From: Frigidibacter sp.
Lineage (GTDB): Bacteria; Pseudomonadota; Alphaproteobacteria; Rhodobacterales; Rhodobacteraceae
NCBI RefSeq assembly: GCF_030695035.1
Contig: NZ_JAUYTT010000025.1
Coordinates: 94,858-158,857 of the forward strand
Direction: 5' to 3'
DNA: 64,000 bases
Both the position numbers and the translations under genes were made by a program. Below the pieces are notes generated by a model. It ran no database searches. It saw nothing but the letters and a program-made list of their open reading frames with translations, and was not told the DNA's origin. Shown piece after piece: positions 1 through 9,910 of this stretch (position 1 is the first letter of the stretch; every line of letters begins with the position of its first letter).

Positions 1-2544
1 GACTGGGATTCCGAGGCCTATATCTCTGTCTCGGGCCAGAACTCCAACAACTCGGTCCGCGTCACCGACAGCTTCCTGAAGGCGGTCCGCGACGATGCCC
101 CGTGGGAGCTGATCCGCCGCACCGATGGCAAGGTCGCCAAGACCGTCGGCGCGCGCGAGCTGTGGGACCAGATCGGCCATGCCGCCTGGGCCTGCGCCGA
201 TCCGGGCATCCAGTTCCACGACACGGTCAATGCCTGGCACACATGCCCGGAAGACGGGGCGATCCGCGGGTCGAACCCCTGCTCGGAATACATGTTCCTG
301 GATGATACCGCCTGCAACCTGGCGTCGATGAACCTGCTGACCTTCCAGAAGGGTGGCCGCTTCGACGCCGAAGCCTATGTACATGCCTCGCGCCTCTGGA
401 CCGTGACGCTCGAAATCTCTGTCGCCATGGCGCAGTTCCCGTCGAAGGAGATCGCGCAGCGCAGCTATGATTACCGCACGCTGGGGCTGGGATACGCGAA
501 TATCGGCGGCCTGCTGATGACCATGGGCCTTGGCTATGACAGCGCCGAGGGCCGGGCGCTGTGCGGCGCGCTGACGGCGGTGATGACGGGTGTGGCCTAT
601 GCCACCTCGGCCGAGATGGCGGCGGAACTGGGGCCGTTCCCGGGCTTTGCCCGCAACTCCGCCCATATGCTGCGGGTGATCCGCAACCACCGCGCGGCGG
701 CCTATGCCAAGATCACCGGATATGAGGGCGTCAACGTCAATCCGGTGCCGCTGGATCACGCGAACTGTCCCGACCAAGGGCTTGTGGCGCTTGCCAAATC
801 CGCTTGGGACGAGGCGCTGGCCCTTGGCGAGGCGCATGGCTACCGCAACGCGCAGGCGACGGTGATCGCGCCGACCGGCACCATTGGCCTCGTGATGGAT
901 TGCGACACCACGGGCATCGAGCCGGACTTCGCGCTGGTGAAGTTCAAGAAGCTGGCGGGGGGTGGCTATTTCAAGATCATCAACCGTTCGGTCCCGGCGG
1001 CGCTGGATGCGATGGGCTATTCCTCGGCCCAGATCGAGGAGATGATTGCCTATGCCGTCGGCCATGCCAGCCTTGGGAACTGCCCCGGCATCAACCACAC
1101 CTCGCTGATCGGCCACGGGTTTGGCGCGGCGGAGTTGCAGAAGATCGAGGCGGCGCTGCCCTCGGCCTTCGACATCCGCTTCGTGTTCAACCAATGGACG
1201 CTGGGGGAGGATTTCTGCACCAAGACGCTGGGGATCCCGGCCGACAAGCTGAACGATCCCAGCTTCGACATGCTGCGCCACCTTGGCTTCACCAAGGCGC
1301 AGATCGACGCGGCGAACGATCATATCTGCGGCACCATGACGCTGGAAGGCGCGCCCTTCCTGAAGCCGCAGCACCAGTCGGTCTTCGACTGCGCCAATCC
1401 CTGCGGCAAGAAGGGCAAGCGTTATCTGGGCGTGGACAGCCATATCTACATGATGGCGGCGGCGCAGTCCTTCATCTCGGGCGCGATTTCCAAGACCATC
1501 AACATGGCCAACACCGCGACCATCGAGGATTGCCAGAAGGCCTATGAACTCAGCTGGTCGCTGGGGATCAAGGCCAACGCGCTGTATCGTGACGGATCGA
1601 AACTGTCGCAGCCGCTGGCCTCGGCGCTGGTCGAGGATGACGAGGAGGCCGAGGAAATCCTCGCCACCGGCACGCCGACCGAGAAGGCGCAGGTGATTGC
1701 CGAGAAGATCGTGGAAAAGATCATCGTCAAGGAGATCATCCGCAGCCACCGCGAAAAGCTGCCCGACCGGCGCAAGGGCTATACCCAGAAAGCCGTGGTC
1801 GGCGGCCACAAGGTCTATCTGCGCACCGGCGAGTACAAGGACGGCCAGCTTGGCGAGATCTTCATCGACATGCACAAGGAGGGCGCTGGCTTCCGCGCGA
1901 TGATGAACAACTTCGCCATCGCGGTTTCGGTGGGCCTGCAATATGGCGTGCCGCTGGAAGAGTTCGTGGATGCCTTCACCTTCACCAAGTTCGAACCGGC
2001 CGGCATGGTGCAGGGCAACGAGGCGATCAAGTCGGCGACCTCGATCCTCGACTATGTGTTCCGTGAGCTGGCGGTGTCCTATCTCGACCGCACCGATCTG
2101 GCGCATGTGGCCCCGAAGGGCGCGAGCTTCGATGATCTGGGCGGCGGCAGCTATGAGGGGGCGGTGAACGTGGCGCCGGTCTCGGAAAGCGCGGCGTCGA
2201 AATCGCTGGAGGTGCTGCGGCAGATCTCGTCCACCGGCTATCTGCGCAAGCGGCTTCCGCAAGAACTGGTGGTGCTGCAGGGCGGGATCAGCGGCGCGAC
2301 GGCCTTTGCCGGCGGCGTCGACGCGATGGAGGCGCTGACGACGCTGGTGCCGGAAATCGCGCGGGCGGCGGGGGGCGGGGCCACGGCGATTTCGTCGGGC
2401 ACCGTCAGCATCGACGCGCGCACCCGGGCCCGGCTGCAGGGCTATGAGGGCGAGGCCTGCGGTGAGTGCGGCAATTACACGCTGGTGCGCAACGGCACCT
2501 GCATGAAGTGCAACACCTGCGGCGGCACCAGCGGCTGTAGCTGA
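1..2544 (+). CDS. nrdJ: Vitamin B12-dependent (class II) ribonucleotide reductase, 3' part
   Basis: The frame is open from base 1, so the gene begins before the window; the visible part is 847 codons. Class II reductases make deoxyribonucleotides with adenosylcobalamin as radical source. The visible part contains [25 protein letters not shown] active-site sequence at about codons 91-110 (the peptide is split here: NPCSE with the redox cysteine, then CNLASMNL). It also has the PTGTIG loop near 870-890 and a long C-terminal extension. The last 30 residues carry a Cys-rich tail (CGEC, CMKC, CGGTSGC) typical of the shuttle/zinc-ribbon end of alphaproteobacterial NrdJ. Internal ATGs such as the one at 292 are not the start because homology continues upstream. 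No partner nrd gene is visible downstream. Confidence 0.95.
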   Translation, partial: DWDSEAYISVSGQNSNNSVRVTDSFLKAVRDDAPWELIRRTDGKVAKTVGARELWDQIGHAAWACADPGIQFHDTVNAWHTCPEDGAIRGSNPCSEYMFLDDTACNLASMNLLTFQKGGRFDAEAYVHASRLWTVTLEISVAMAQFPSKEIAQRSYDYRTLGLGYANIGGLLMTMGLGYDSAEGRALCGALTAVMTGVAYATSAEMAAELGPFPGFARNSAHMLRVIRNHRAAAYAKITGYEGVNVNPVPLDHANCPDQGLVALAKSAWDEALALGEAHGYRNAQATVIAPTGTIGLVMDCDTTGIEPDFALVKFKKLAGGGYFKIINRSVPAALDAMGYSSAQIEEMIAYAVGHASLGNCPGINHTSLIGHGFGAAELQKIEAALPSAFDIRFVFNQWTLGEDFCTKTLGIPADKLNDPSFDMLRHLGFTKAQIDAANDHICGTMTLEGAPFLKPQHQSVFDCANPCGKKGKRYLGVDSHIYMMAAAQSFISGAISKTINMANTATIEDCQKAYELSWSLGIKANALYRDGSKLSQPLASALVEDDEEAEEILATGTPTEKAQVIAEKIVEKIIVKEIIRSHREKLPDRRKGYTQKAVVGGHKVYLRTGEYKDGQLGEIFIDMHKEGAGFRAMMNNFAIAVSVGLQYGVPLEEFVDAFTFTKFEPAGMVQGNEAIKSATSILDYVFRELAVSYLDRTDLAHVAPKGASFDDLGGGSYEGAVNVAPVSESAASKSLEVLRQISSTGYLRKRLPQELVVLQGGISGATAFAGGVDAMEALTTLVPEIARAAGGGATAISSGTVSIDARTRARLQGYEGEACGECGNYTLVRNGTCMKCNTCGGTSGCS

Positions 2545-2597
2545 GGCATGGCAGGCGGGGGCCCCATGGCCCTCGCCGCAACAAAAGGACGGCGCGC

Positions 2598-2933
2598 ATG
2601 ACCCTTTACGGCATTCCCACCTGCGACACCTGCCGCAAGGCGCTGGCCGCCCTGCGCGCGGCGGGGCTGGAGCCGGTGTTCCGCGATGTGCGCGCCGATC
2701 CGCTGTCACAGGCCGAGATCGCGCAGATCGTCGATGAGTTCGGCACCCGCGCCATCAACCGCACCTCGCCGACCTTCCGCAGCTTCAACGCCTTCCTGCG
2801 CGAGTCGGAGCCCGAGGCGCAGATGGCGGCGCAGCCGACGGTGATGAAGCGCCCGGTGATCGAGCATGAAGGGCGCTGGTTCCTGGGCTGGGACGCGGAC
2901 GTGCAGGCGGCGCTGCTGCCGCAGGCGGGGTGA
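2598..2933 (+). CDS. ArsC/Spx-family thioredoxin-fold reductase-like protein
   Basis: This 111-residue protein starts with an ArsC-type thioredoxin fold (LYGIPTCDTCRKAL, CxxC near residues 10-13). It has the family's usual length and a C-terminal KRPVIE segment that corresponds to the conserved cis-Pro/RP region. Family members include arsenate reductase ArsC, YffB and the transcription factor Spx. No ars genes are nearby, so a YffB-like thiol/glutathione-linked role is more likely than arsenate resistance. It follows nrdJ by 53 bases on the same strand with an AAAGGA ribosome site near 2583, and it may be co-transcribed. Confidence 0.8.
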   Translation: MTLYGIPTCDTCRKALAALRAAGLEPVFRDVRADPLSQAEIAQIVDEFGTRAINRTSPTFRSFNAFLRESEPEAQMAAQPTVMKRPVIEHEGRWFLGWDADVQAALLPQAG

Positions 2934-3003
2934 CGGGACCCGGGTTGAAGCCGGGGGCAGGGGTGCTATCCTCTGGGGGACGTCCCTTGCAGGAGACCCG
3001 AAG

Positions 3004-3327
3004 ATGATCCGTGCTACCGTTCTGTCCGCCGTTGCGGCGCTTGCCCTTGCAGCTCCGGCCCTCGCCCAGACCGACCAGCCCAAGCGGGTGTCCTTCCCGC
3101 CGCAGCTGATGCCCTATGTCTACCGGGTGCTGTCCTATACCGAGGACCGCTATGCCGTGCAGGTGAAGACCGGCTTCGTCGGCCCGGCCGAGGCGGCGCG
3201 GGCGATCCAGCCGCTCTGCGCGAACCGCGCCAAGGCGGTGGTCGGCTACAAGCCGGCGACGGTGGTGATCGGCGGGTCGGGCAGCAGCGCGATGACGGCG
3301 CTGTCCTATTCGGTGCGCTGCCGCTGA
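3004..3327 (+). CDS. Small secreted protein of unknown function
   Basis: A 107-residue protein with a clear Sec signal peptide (MIRATVLSAVAALALAAPALAQ; cleavage after ALA near residue 20). A short mature domain follows with two cysteines (near PLCAN and VRCR) that could form a disulfide. I chose the ATG at 3004 because it gives the signal peptide and is preceded by AGGAGA at about 2990-2996. I do not recognise the family. A GC-rich stem-loop follows directly, so it is probably monocistronic. Confidence 0.75.
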   Translation: MIRATVLSAVAALALAAPALAQTDQPKRVSFPPQLMPYVYRVLSYTEDRYAVQVKTGFVGPAEAARAIQPLCANRAKAVVGYKPATVVIGGSGSSAMTALSYSVRCR

Positions 3328-3335
3328 ACGCGAGA

Positions 3336-3357
3336 ACGGCCCGCGCGGGCGGGCCGT
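3336..3357. terminator. GC-rich stem-loop between convergent genes
   Basis: Arms ACGGCCCGC (3336-3344) and GCGGGCCGT (3349-3357) pair perfectly across a 4-base loop. The hairpin lies between the ends of the secreted-protein gene (+) and the cold-shock gene (-) and could end transcription from both sides. The U-tract is weak. Confidence 0.55.
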
Positions 3358-3379
3358 GTCAGGTCTTGATGTGGAAGCG

Positions 3380-3586
3380 TCAGAGCAGCTTCAGATCGCT
3401 GGCCGATGCCCGACCGTCGCGGCCAGATTGCAGTTCATAGGCGATCTTCTGGTTGTCGTTCAACCCCTGCAGCCCGGCGCGTTCCACGGCCGAGATGTGG
3501 ACGAAGACGTCCTGGCCGCCGCCATCGGGGGCGATGAAGCCGAAGCCCTTTGTCGCGTTGAACCATTTCACGGTGCCGGTGGCCAT
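3380..3586 (-). CDS. Cold-shock domain protein (CspA family)
   Basis: A 68-residue single cold-shock domain that binds single-stranded RNA/DNA as an RNA chaperone. The RNP1 (KGFGFI) and RNP2 (VFVHI) motifs and the leading GTVKWFN are all present. The start is supported by AAGGAGAG seven bases upstream (reverse strand, about 3592-3599). About 200 bases separate it from thrS, which leaves room for a structured 5' UTR of the type used by csp genes. Which Csp paralogue this is cannot be told from the sequence. Confidence 0.93.
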   Translation of the reverse strand: MATGTVKWFNATKGFGFIAPDGGGQDVFVHISAVERAGLQGLNDNQKIAYELQSGRDGRASASDLKLL

Positions 3587-3747
3587 CCCGTCTCTCCTTA
3601 GATCGTAATTCCCGAGGCGGTATTGCCCGGGCCGTGCAGTCAGGTCTTTCAGGTCGTCCGGCTGCCCCGTTGCAGGGAGGCGGTAGAAAGTCTGCGATCA
3701 CGCAGCAAAATTCATGCGAGATTCGCGCGAAAAATCAAGATGCAATA

Positions 3748-3773
3748 AGGCCCGCCCGGGATGGGGCGGGCCT
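3748..3773 (-). terminator. thrS terminator hairpin
   Basis: AGGCCCGCCC (3748-3757) pairs with GGGCGGGCCT (3764-3773). On the minus strand the hairpin lies 24 bases after the thrS stop and is followed by a short TTATT run. Confidence 0.6.
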
Positions 3774-3796
3774 GTGGGGCAGGGCGTTGGCCGAGA

Positions 3797-5743
3797 TCAG
3801 CGCAGGTCGGGCGGCGTCGCCTCGGTGACCAGTTGCGCCAGAACATCGTCCAGCGAGAGCGTTTCGCTGCGGGTCTCGCCCAGGCGGCGCATCGACACGC
3901 TGCGCTCTTCCACCTCTTTCATGCCGATGGCGAGGATCACCGGCACCTTGCCAAGGCTGTGCTCGCGCACCTTGTAGTTGATCTTCTCGTTGCGCGTATC
4001 GGCCTCTGCGCGCAGGCCGCGGGCGGTCAGCGCCGCGGCGACTTCCTTCACATAGGCATCGGCATCCGACACGATGGAGGCAACGACGATCTGCCGCGGT
4101 GCGAGCCACAACGGCAGCTTGCCGGCGTAGTTCTCGATCAGGATGCCGATGAACCGCTCGAAACTGCCCAAGATCGCCCGGTGCAGCATATAGGGCCGGT
4201 GCCGCGCGCCATCTTCGCCGACATATTCGGCGCCAAGGCGGGTGGGCAGGTTCGGGTCCACCTGGAAGGTGCCGCATTGCCACTTGCGGCCGATGGCATC
4301 GGTCAGCTTGAAGTCGAGCTTGGGCCCGTAGAAGGCGCCTTCGCCGGGGTCCAGCTCATATTCCGCGCCTGCCTTGCGGATGGCGTTCTCCAGCGCGCCC
4401 TCGACCTTGTCCCAGGCCTCGTCCGAGCCGATGCGCACTTCGGGGCGGGTCGAGAACTTGATCTCGAAGCCTTCGAAGCCGAGGTCCTTGTAAACCGAGG
4501 AGAGCAGCTTGATGAAATCGGCGCATTCCGCCTCGATCTGGTCTTCGGTGCAGAAGATATGGGCATCGTCCTGCGTGAAGCCGCGCACCCGCATCAGCCC
4601 ATGCATCGAGCCCGAGGATTCGTAGCGGTGGCACGATCCGAACTCTGCCAGCCGCAGCGGCAGGTCGCGGTAGGACTTCAGGCCCTGATTGTAGATCTGC
4701 ACATGGCAGGGGCAGTTCATCGGCTTCAGCGCATTGATGCGCTTCTCGCGCGCGCCTTCCTCGTCCACTTCCACCAGGAACATGTTCTCGCGATAGGCTT
4801 CCCAGTGGCCCGACTTCTCCCACAGGATACGGTCCACCACCTGCGGCGTCCGGATCTCGCGGTAGCCCGCGCTGCGCTGGCGGCGGCGCATGTAATCTTC
4901 CAGAGTGCGGTAGATCGACCAGCCATTCGGGTGCCAGAACACCATGCCGGGCGCTTCTTCCTGCAGATGGAACAGCTCCATCTCGCGCCCCAGCTTGCGG
5001 TGGTCGCGCTTGGCGGCCTCTTCCAGCAGCGTGAGGTAGGCCTTCAGATCCTCGCGGTTGCGGAAGGCGACGCCCGAGATGCGTTGCAGCATCGGCCGGC
5101 TGGCATCGCCGAACCAGTAGGCGCCCGCGACGGCCATCAGCTTGAACGCGTCGGGGGGCAGCTGCCCGGTATGCTGAAGATGCGGGCCGCGGCAGAGGTC
5201 CTGCCACTCGCCATGCCAGTACATGCGGATCGGCGCGTCGGCCGGGATGCGGTCGATCAGCTCCAGCTTGTAGGGCTCGCCGCGATCTTCGTAATAGGCG
5301 ATGGCGCGGCCCCGGTCCCAGATCTCTGTGCGGATCGGATCACGCAAGTTGATGATCTCGCGCATCTTCTTCTCGATGGCGCCAAGGTCTTCGGGGGTGA
5401 AGGGTTCGGCGCGGTCGAAATCGTAGAACCAGCCATGTTCGGTGACCGGGCCAATGGTGACCTTCACCTCGGGCCAGATCTCCTGCACGGCGCGGGCCAT
5501 GACATGGGCGAGGTCATGGCGGATCAGCTCCAGCGCCGGGGCTTCGTCCTTCAGCGTGTGCAGGGCGATGGCGGCGTCGGTGGTGATCGGCCAGGCCAGA
5601 TCCCAATGCGCGCCATCGACGCTGGCAGAGATGGAGGCCTTGGCAAGGCTGGGCGCGATGGAGGCGGCAACCTCGGCAGGCGTGACGCCCGCGGGGTAGC
5701 TCCGCACATTGCCATCGGGAAAGGTCAGGGAAATCTGGGCCAT
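3797..5743 (-). CDS. thrS: Threonine--tRNA ligase
   Basis: A 648-residue class II aminoacyl-tRNA synthetase that charges tRNA-Thr and edits Ser-tRNA-Thr. Domain order is an N-terminal TGS domain (about 1-60), the N2 editing domain (about 70-230; zinc/editing residues in the HDLAH region), the catalytic core with the MNCPCH zinc-binding motif and RYE/S motif 2, and a C-terminal anticodon-binding domain (RQIVVASIV onward). Full length for the family. A GAGGAG ribosome site precedes the ATG. It is divergent from the downstream hydrolase cluster. Confidence 0.98.
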   Translation of the reverse strand: MAQISLTFPDGNVRSYPAGVTPAEVAASIAPSLAKASISASVDGAHWDLAWPITTDAAIALHTLKDEAPALELIRHDLAHVMARAVQEIWPEVKVTIGPVTEHGWFYDFDRAEPFTPEDLGAIEKKMREIINLRDPIRTEIWDRGRAIAYYEDRGEPYKLELIDRIPADAPIRMYWHGEWQDLCRGPHLQHTGQLPPDAFKLMAVAGAYWFGDASRPMLQRISGVAFRNREDLKAYLTLLEEAAKRDHRKLGREMELFHLQEEAPGMVFWHPNGWSIYRTLEDYMRRRQRSAGYREIRTPQVVDRILWEKSGHWEAYRENMFLVEVDEEGAREKRINALKPMNCPCHVQIYNQGLKSYRDLPLRLAEFGSCHRYESSGSMHGLMRVRGFTQDDAHIFCTEDQIEAECADFIKLLSSVYKDLGFEGFEIKFSTRPEVRIGSDEAWDKVEGALENAIRKAGAEYELDPGEGAFYGPKLDFKLTDAIGRKWQCGTFQVDPNLPTRLGAEYVGEDGARHRPYMLHRAILGSFERFIGILIENYAGKLPLWLAPRQIVVASIVSDADAYVKEVAAALTARGLRAEADTRNEKINYKVREHSLGKVPVILAIGMKEVEERSVSMRRLGETRSETLSLDDVLAQLVTEATPPDLR

Positions 5744-5907
5744 CTAAGGCACTCCTCGTCGGTTTGGCGCCCACGGAACGCCCGATTGCGGGTTATGATG
5801 CGGCCTTCTATTCCCGTTTCCGGGGCCGCTGTCAACGCGGCGGCGATGCGGCAGTTGCACCCGTGCCCCGGCCGGGTAGGATGGTAAAAAAGAGCGGAGC
5901 AGCACCC

Positions 5908-6660
5908 ATGCCGGATTTCCTGATCACCCCCGAGGGGCGGCGCATCGCCTATCAGCGCAGCTTGGGCAAAGGCCCGGGGGTGGTGTTTCTGGGCGGCTTC
6001 CGGTCGGACATGACCGGCACCAAGGCGCAGGCGCTGGAGGACTGGGCGCTCGCCGAGGGGCGGGCCTTCCTGCGCTTCGACTATTCTGGGCACGGGCAGT
6101 CGTCGGGCGATTTCCTGGACGGGGCGATTGGCGATTGGGCTGCCGATGCGCTGGCGGCGATCACGGCACTGACGACGGGGCCGCAGGTGCTGGTCGGCTC
6201 CTCTATGGGCGGCTGGATCTCCTTGCTGTGCTGCAAGGCTTTGGGGGCCCGGGTGGCCGGGCTGGTGACCATTGCCGCCGCGCCGGATTTCACCGAGGAT
6301 GCGATGTGGGCCGGGTTCTCGCCTGCGCAGCGGGTGCAGCTGATCGAAGCGGGGCGGGTGGAGCTGCCGTCGGAGTATTCGGACGGCCCCTATGTCATCA
6401 CCCGGCGGCTGATCGAGGAGGGGCGGGACCAGCTGGTGCTGCGCAGCCCGTTGGAGCTGCCGTTCCCGGTGCGGCTCCTGCAGGGCACGGCGGATGTGGA
6501 TGTGCCGATGGCGACGGCGCTGCGACTGCTGGACCATGCGCAGGGCCCCGACATCCGGCTGACGCTGGTCAAGGGCGCCGATCACCGCTTTTCCAGCCCT
6601 GACTGCCTCGCGCTGATCGAGGCGGCGGTGGCGGATGTGCTGGCGCGGGGGGCCGCCTGA
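5908..6660 (+). CDS. Alpha/beta hydrolase
   Basis: A 250-residue soluble alpha/beta hydrolase resembling the ABHD10/CIB-type esterase-thioesterase group. The nucleophile elbow is GSSMGG, the acid lies in QGTADVDVP and the catalytic His in GADHRFS. I chose the ATG at 5908 over upstream codons because GGAG lies eight bases before it and because similarity to the fold starts there. Its stop overlaps the next start (TGATG), so the two hydrolases are translationally coupled. The substrate is unknown. A link to the PHA genes further downstream is only positional. Confidence 0.85.
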   Translation: MPDFLITPEGRRIAYQRSLGKGPGVVFLGGFRSDMTGTKAQALEDWALAEGRAFLRFDYSGHGQSSGDFLDGAIGDWAADALAAITALTTGPQVLVGSSMGGWISLLCCKALGARVAGLVTIAAAPDFTEDAMWAGFSPAQRVQLIEAGRVELPSEYSDGPYVITRRLIEEGRDQLVLRSPLELPFPVRLLQGTADVDVPMATALRLLDHAQGPDIRLTLVKGADHRFSSPDCLALIEAAVADVLARGAA

Positions 6661-7652
6661 TGGATGTGCGGCAGGTCGGCAAATGGCTGGGCCGGGTGAT
6701 CGTGTTCGGCGGGGCCGCTGTCGCGGCGGTTGCGCTGTTTGCGCCGCGCGAGCCGGCGCCGCTGGTGCCGCGCTTCGACATGGCCGAGGTGCCGGGTCCG
6801 ATGTTGATCGAGGCCTGGCTGGCCGGGCGCGAGGGCGAGGTGCCGGATATCGTGCCGGGGCTGGAGAAGCGGGTGGTCTGGGCCGGGAGGGCCGGGCAGG
6901 CGACGCCGGTGTCGCTGGTCTATCTGCACGGGTTCTCGGCCAGCTCCGAAGAGATTCGCCCGGTGCCGGATCTGGTGGCGGAAAGCCTTGGCGCGAACCT
7001 GTTCTACACAAGGCTTGCGGGGCATGGCCGCGGCGGCGCGGCGATGGCCGAGCCTGACGTGCAGGACTGGATCGACGATCTGGCCGAGGCGGTGGCGATT
7101 GGCGGCGTGCTGGGGGAGCGGGTCTATCTGATCGGTACCTCGACCGGCGGGACGCTGGCGGCGGTGGCGGCGAATGACCGCGAACTATCGCAGCGGATCG
7201 CGGGGGTGGTGCTGGTCTCGCCGAATTTCGGGCTGAACCATCGCTTTGCCGGGCTGCTGACCTGGCCGCTGGCGCGGTATTGGGTGCCGCTTGTGCTGGG
7301 GGCGGAGGTCGGCTTCACCCCGCTGAACGAGGCGCATGGGGCGTTCTGGACCACGCGCTATCCGGCGCAGGCGGTGATGCCGATGGCGGCGCTGACCAAG
7401 GCGGCCGCGGCGCTGGATTACTTCACCGTTGCCACGCCGTCGCTGTTCGTGTTCTCGCCCGAGGACAGTGTGATCTCGGTCCCGGCGATCCGTCAGGTGT
7501 CGGGTCAATGGGGCGGGCCGATGGTCAGCGTGGAGCGGACGATGGGCGAGGGGGACGATCCCTACGCCCATGTCATCGCCGGGGATGCGCTGAGCCCGGG
7601 GCAAACGGCCGAGACCGCGCGGATCATTGCCGAGTGGATTGGTGAACGTTGA
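6660..7652 (+). CDS. Membrane-anchored alpha/beta hydrolase
   Basis: A 330-residue protein with one N-terminal hydrophobic segment (about residues 8-27, VIVFGGAAVAAVALFA) that looks like a signal anchor, followed by an alpha/beta hydrolase domain. It has the oxyanion/HG motif in YLHGFSAS, the nucleophile elbow GTSTGG, an acidic residue in SPEDSV and a His in DPYAHV. The start overlaps the previous stop by one base, so the two genes form an operon. Carboxylesterase or lysophospholipase activity in the periplasm or at the membrane is a reasonable guess but not shown by the sequence. Confidence 0.8.
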   Translation: MDVRQVGKWLGRVIVFGGAAVAAVALFAPREPAPLVPRFDMAEVPGPMLIEAWLAGREGEVPDIVPGLEKRVVWAGRAGQATPVSLVYLHGFSASSEEIRPVPDLVAESLGANLFYTRLAGHGRGGAAMAEPDVQDWIDDLAEAVAIGGVLGERVYLIGTSTGGTLAAVAANDRELSQRIAGVVLVSPNFGLNHRFAGLLTWPLARYWVPLVLGAEVGFTPLNEAHGAFWTTRYPAQAVMPMAALTKAAAALDYFTVATPSLFVFSPEDSVISVPAIRQVSGQWGGPMVSVERTMGEGDDPYAHVIAGDALSPGQTAETARIIAEWIGER

Positions 7653-7740
7653 TGGGCTTGCGGTATTACGGCATCCTCGCCCGAACCTCGGGGCAGTTGT
7701 CGCCTGAAACTTGCACAAATGCGATAGTGGGCGGAACGCG

Positions 7741-8478
7741 ATGATCGGTCCGACCCCGCCAACCTCTGGCCCCGAGCCGCTGCTGCTGATCCCCGGGTTG
7801 ATGATGGATGCCCGCGCCTACTGGCACCAGATCATCACCATCTCGTCCTCACGCCCCGTGCAGGTGGCGAGCCTCGGCGCCCTGCCTTCGGTCGAGGAGA
7901 TGGCCCGCGCCGTGCTGGAGCATGCGCCGCCGCGCTTTGCCGTGGCCGGGCACTGGCTGGGCGCGCTGGTGGCGATGGAGATCCTGAAGCGCGCGCCGGA
8001 ACGGGTGACGCGGATCGCGCTGATGGATGTGAACCCGCTGCCCGAAAACCCGCAGGTCGCCGCCGCGCGCGAGCCGCGGCTGGTCGGCGCGCGCGCCGGG
8101 CGGCTGGCGGAGATGATGCTGCAGGAGGTGCCAGCGAGCACCTTAGCACCGGGGCCGGGGCTGATCGAGGTGCAGGCAATCGTGCAGGACATGGCCGATG
8201 CGATGGGGGTGGACGCCTATCTTGCGCAGTCGCGCGCGCTGGTGCGGCGCCCCGACCATCAGCGCACCCTGCGCACCGCGCGGCTGCCGGCGCTGGTGCT
8301 GTGCGGCGAGCATGACACACTCTGCCCGGTGCGGCGGCATGAGTTCCTCGCGGAACTGATGCCCCATGCAAGGTTCGAGCTGATCCGCAATGCCGGCCAC
8401 CTGCCGATGCTCGAACAGCCCGAGGCGGTGACGGCGGCCCTACTGGGCTGGCTCACGGCCCCGCTGCTGCTGCGCTAG
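7741..8478 (+). CDS. Alpha/beta hydrolase-fold protein with Trp in the nucleophile position
   Basis: A 245-residue protein that keeps the alpha/beta hydrolase layout: LIPGLMMD oxyanion loop, an Asp in GEHDTLCP (D192) and the catalytic-type His in NAGHLPMLEQP (H220). The nucleophile elbow, however, reads AGHWLGA where the family has GHSMGG. Codon 72 is TGG (7954-7956), one base from TCG (Ser). The rest of the frame is intact and conserved, so it is not a decayed gene. It may be a pseudo-enzyme, a hydrolase with another mechanism, or a recent mutation. The ATG at 7741 is preferred to the upstream TTG at 7711 because the fold begins there. A bidirectional terminator follows. Confidence 0.8.
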   Translation: MIGPTPPTSGPEPLLLIPGLMMDARAYWHQIITISSSRPVQVASLGALPSVEEMARAVLEHAPPRFAVAGHWLGALVAMEILKRAPERVTRIALMDVNPLPENPQVAAAREPRLVGARAGRLAEMMLQEVPASTLAPGPGLIEVQAIVQDMADAMGVDAYLAQSRALVRRPDHQRTLRTARLPALVLCGEHDTLCPVRRHEFLAELMPHARFELIRNAGHLPMLEQPEAVTAALLGWLTAPLLLR

Positions 8479-8480
8479 GC

Positions 8481-8510
8481 AAAAGGGCCGCCCCAAAGGA
8501 CGGCCCCTTT
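8481..8510. terminator. Bidirectional terminator between hydrolase and phaZ
   Basis: AAAAGGGCCG (8481-8490) faces CGGCCCCTTT (8501-8510), with one bulged C and a loop of ten bases. The A-run on one side and T-run on the other suit termination in both directions between the convergent genes. Confidence 0.7.
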
Positions 8511-8527
8511 CACAACGTGCCCGCAGA

Positions 8528-9802
8528 TCAGACCGCGCGGATCACCGGCTTGGACTTCATCGGCGCACCGTTGTCGGCATTGTCGTCGATGAACTGCAAC
8601 ACCAGCGGCCGGATATTGTCGCGCCAGGACTTGCCGGCGAAGATGCCGTAATGGCCGGCGCCCGGTTCCAGATGGCTGGCCTTCTTGCTGTCCGGCAGGC
8701 CGGTGCAGAGGGCAAGCGCCGCAAGGCACTGGCCGGGGGCGGAGATATCGTCCTTCTCACCCTCGACGGTTTTCACCGCCACTTGGGTGATCTTGCCGAT
8801 ATCGACCTGCTTGTCGCCGACGGTGAAGACGTTGCGCGCGATGACGCGGCGCTTGAACACCCGTTCGACGGTGGACAGGTAGAACTCGGCGGTCATGTCC
8901 ATGACGGCAAGATATTCGTCATAGAAGCGGTTGTGATGATCATGGTCGCCCGCCTCGCCCTTCGACGCGCGCATGATCTGGTCGGTGAAGGCTTGCCCGT
9001 GCCGTTCGGCATTCATCGAGATGAACGAGTGCAGCTGCAGCAGGCCCGGATAGACCTTTCGCCCGGCGCCGCGATACTTGAAGCCGACGCGCTGGATCAT
9101 CGACTGCTCCAGCTGGCCCATCGTCACCCGGCGGCCAAAGTCCGTCACATCGGTGGCGGCGGCGTCGGGGTCGATCGGCCCGCCGATCAGCGTCAGGGTG
9201 CGGGGCTGCGCCTCTGGCTCCTGCTCGGCCAGATAGGCGGTGGCGGCGAGGGTCAGGGGGGCGGGCTGGCAGACCGCGATGACGTTGATATCGGGGCCGA
9301 GGAACTTCATGAAGTCCACGAGGTAGAGCGTGTAATCCTCGATATCGAACTTGCCTTCGGACACCGGGATGTCGCGGGCATTGTGCCAGTCGGTCACATA
9401 GACTTCGCAATCGGGCAGAAGGCTGGCGACGGTCGAGCGCAGCAGTGTGGCATAGTGTCCCGACATCGGGGCCACAAGGAACACCCGGCGTGGTTTGGGC
9501 GGGCGGCCGGCGGCCTTGAAGTGGATCAGGTTGCCGAAGGGCTTGGTGACCAGCGTCTCGACCGTAATGATATGGTCGCGCCCGTCATCGCCCACCACGC
9601 TGCGGATGCCCCAGTCGGGCTTGGCAACCATCCGGGCAAAGCTGCGCTCGGTAACCTCGCCCCAGGCCGAGACCATGTTAAAGAACGGATGCGGCGTAAG
9701 GCCGAAAGCCGGGTAGGAAGCCATGGCACGCGCGGTGGCGCCAAGCCACTCATTCGTGTTCCTCGCAGTCTCCATCAGATCGTAAGTCAGCATGCCCTTC
9801 AT
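8528..9802 (-). CDS. phaZ: Intracellular poly(3-hydroxyalkanoate) depolymerase
   Basis: A 424-residue cytoplasmic PHA depolymerase that mobilises stored polyhydroxybutyrate. It has no signal peptide. It matches the intracellular PhaZ family with N-terminal MLTYDLMETARNTNEWLGA, a Cys nucleophile in the lipase-box-like AVCQPAP (in place of Ser) and a late His in LEPGAGHYGIFAGKSW. Length is normal for the family. It is transcribed away from phaC across a 108-base divergent promoter region, the usual arrangement in Rhodobacter and Paracoccus. Confidence 0.95.
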   Translation of the reverse strand: MKGMLTYDLMETARNTNEWLGATARAMASYPAFGLTPHPFFNMVSAWGEVTERSFARMVAKPDWGIRSVVGDDGRDHIITVETLVTKPFGNLIHFKAAGRPPKPRRVFLVAPMSGHYATLLRSTVASLLPDCEVYVTDWHNARDIPVSEGKFDIEDYTLYLVDFMKFLGPDINVIAVCQPAPLTLAATAYLAEQEPEAQPRTLTLIGGPIDPDAAATDVTDFGRRVTMGQLEQSMIQRVGFKYRGAGRKVYPGLLQLHSFISMNAERHGQAFTDQIMRASKGEAGDHDHHNRFYDEYLAVMDMTAEFYLSTVERVFKRRVIARNVFTVGDKQVDIGKITQVAVKTVEGEKDDISAPGQCLAALALCTGLPDSKKASHLEPGAGHYGIFAGKSWRDNIRPLVLQFIDDNADNGAPMKSKPVIRAV

Positions 9803-9910
9803 CGCGTCTCCTTGCCGGGGCCCCCGGACTACTCGAACAGATTCGTCGCTTTCCCCCCCAGTGCCGCGACGTTATGGTACGAAGGCGGAGGATAGGGAGG
9901 AAAGACTAAC

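Noticed and set aside
292..294. ATG at 292 as nrdJ start
   Set aside because: The reading frame and family similarity continue to base 1; the gene is cut by the window edge.
3761..5887. 708-codon plus-strand open frame
   Set aside because: It is antisense to thrS and has no recognisable protein character.
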